Origin: Thalassobacillus devorans
GTDB taxonomy: Bacteria; Bacillota; Bacilli; Bacillales; Halobacillaceae
Assembly: GCF_900176565.1 (NCBI RefSeq)
Contig: NZ_FXEH01000005.1
Span: 335,384-399,383 of the forward strand
Reading direction: 5' to 3'
DNA length: 64,000 nucleotides
In this document: positions 63,606-64,000 of the stretch, one piece after another
Layout of the letters: each line of letters starts with the position of its first letter
How positions within the stretch are numbered: the first letter of the stretch is position 1
The notes under the pieces: model-generated
Told to the model about the DNA's origin: nothing
Database searches by the model: none
Seen by the model: only the letters and a program-made list of their open reading frames with translations
Translations under genes and position numbers: made by a program

Positions 63606-64000
63606 CTCGATTAAAGTTATAGCTCCCTTTAATGGAAGACTCAGTTTCGAGAGAAACTGTTTCCGTTTCTGTGATAAGTGTTTGGAGGTCCGGGAAATCA
63701 CTCGCTTTCCATGGGCGTACGGTGAGCTTCCTCGGGCTAAAGCCCTGCGGGATCTCACCATGTACTATCCTCCCATCGGAGTCTCGCAATTTACCGGACC
63801 TCCTTGCTTTATTGAGGTAAACGGAAACACCGGTTTTCAGTCCTTCATACACAGGGAGAGCTACTTATAAAAGCCTTGTAACCAGTGATTGGGGAAGAGT
63901 ATCTCTTCTATAACATGGGTTCGTTAATCTCCATCATAGAATGGGATGGATGGGAAACTGCGAGACTCACGTAGGAGAAGGATCTAGGCGAGATCCCACA
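63606..64000. repeat. Composite palindromic repeat, copy 2 (cut by window end)
   Basis: Same order and orientation as copy 1 at 8895-9450. Module A: arms GGAGGTCCGG (63684-63693) and CCGGACCTCC (63794-63803), perfect 10-bp, with the GGTGAG..CTCACC inner stem identical to copy 1. Module B begins near 63948 (GGGAAACTGCGAGACTC) and leaves the window. It lies immediately upstream of the oxidoreductase gene, so that gene's promoter must lie in or beyond it. Confidence 0.8.

Noticed and set aside
63591-63761. N-terminal extension of the quinone oxidoreductase
   Set aside because: The added residues come from the repeat element; the family start MKAIQF has a proper RBS at 63590.
1-64000. tRNA, rRNA, CRISPR array, prophage or defence island
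   Set aside because: No clover-leaf, rRNA-like sequence, spaced direct repeats, phage structural genes or known defence genes were recognised.

Overview
The window looks like chromosome from a low-to-mid-GC Bacillaceae member, probably a moderately halophilic one related to Halobacillus or Virgibacillus. The reasons are: the flagellin/competence/DegSU gene order of Bacillus subtilis is largely conserved; SigB, SigD, TnrA and LutR type sites fit their B. subtilis consensus; and several secreted or membrane proteins are strongly acidic. The genus is inference. No rRNA, tRNA, CRISPR or prophage was seen. Almost all genes are on the minus strand.

Layout. 1-3330: two IS1182-type transposase genes in tandem, apparently one element inserted into the end of another, stopping about 17 bp from the hpf stop codon. 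3343-19278: hpf, fliT, fliS, fliD, an EamA transporter, csrA, fliW, yviE, a 0.6 kb palindromic repeat, flgL, flgK, flgN, flgM, yvyF, comFC, comFA, degV, degU, degS and the divergent yvyE. Compared with B. subtilis, hag, flaG and comFB are missing. 19469-20985: a SinR-like HTH-only protein, an IDEAL-domain protein, and a 53-residue SinI-like antirepressor preceded by a cyclic di-GMP-I (GEMM) riboswitch. 21073-25428: a small unknown gene, pgcA, manA and ppaC. 25559-30564: a sucrose PTS operon (scrK, scrB, EIIBC) with the LacI-type regulator gene upstream and a cluster of operators. 30684-37420: small unknown genes, a Spo0E-like phosphatase, an acidic membrane-anchored protein, an immune inhibitor A metalloprotease and an LCP cell-wall ligase. 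37489-47988: the complete assimilatory nitrate/nitrite cluster (nasB, nasC, narK, nirB, nirD, sumT, sirB) with two TnrA-like boxes. 48217-55241: histidine degradation genes hutU, hutI and hutG with a YjiH-type membrane protein and a receiver-AraC regulator, but no hutH. 55374-60722: lutABC, lutR and lctP for L-lactate use, with two matching LutR operators. 61165-62517: a secreted glycoamylase-like protein under a LacI-type operator. 62607-63590: a quinone oxidoreductase. 63606-64000: a second copy of the palindromic repeat.

How it works together. Motility genes are read by SigD (two clear promoters) and checked by FlgM and FliW/CsrA. DegS-DegU and the Sin-type genes sit beside them, so the left third is a motility/competence/biofilm decision region. 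The most notable item is the c-di-GMP riboswitch in front of the sinI-like gene: it would tie a second messenger directly to an antirepressor of the SinR class, a link not part of the B. subtilis paradigm. The rest is catabolism and nitrogen assimilation, each unit with its own regulator or operator. A repeated palindrome (CACCCC..TCCTCCA/TGGAGGA..GGGGTG) ends several of these transcription units.
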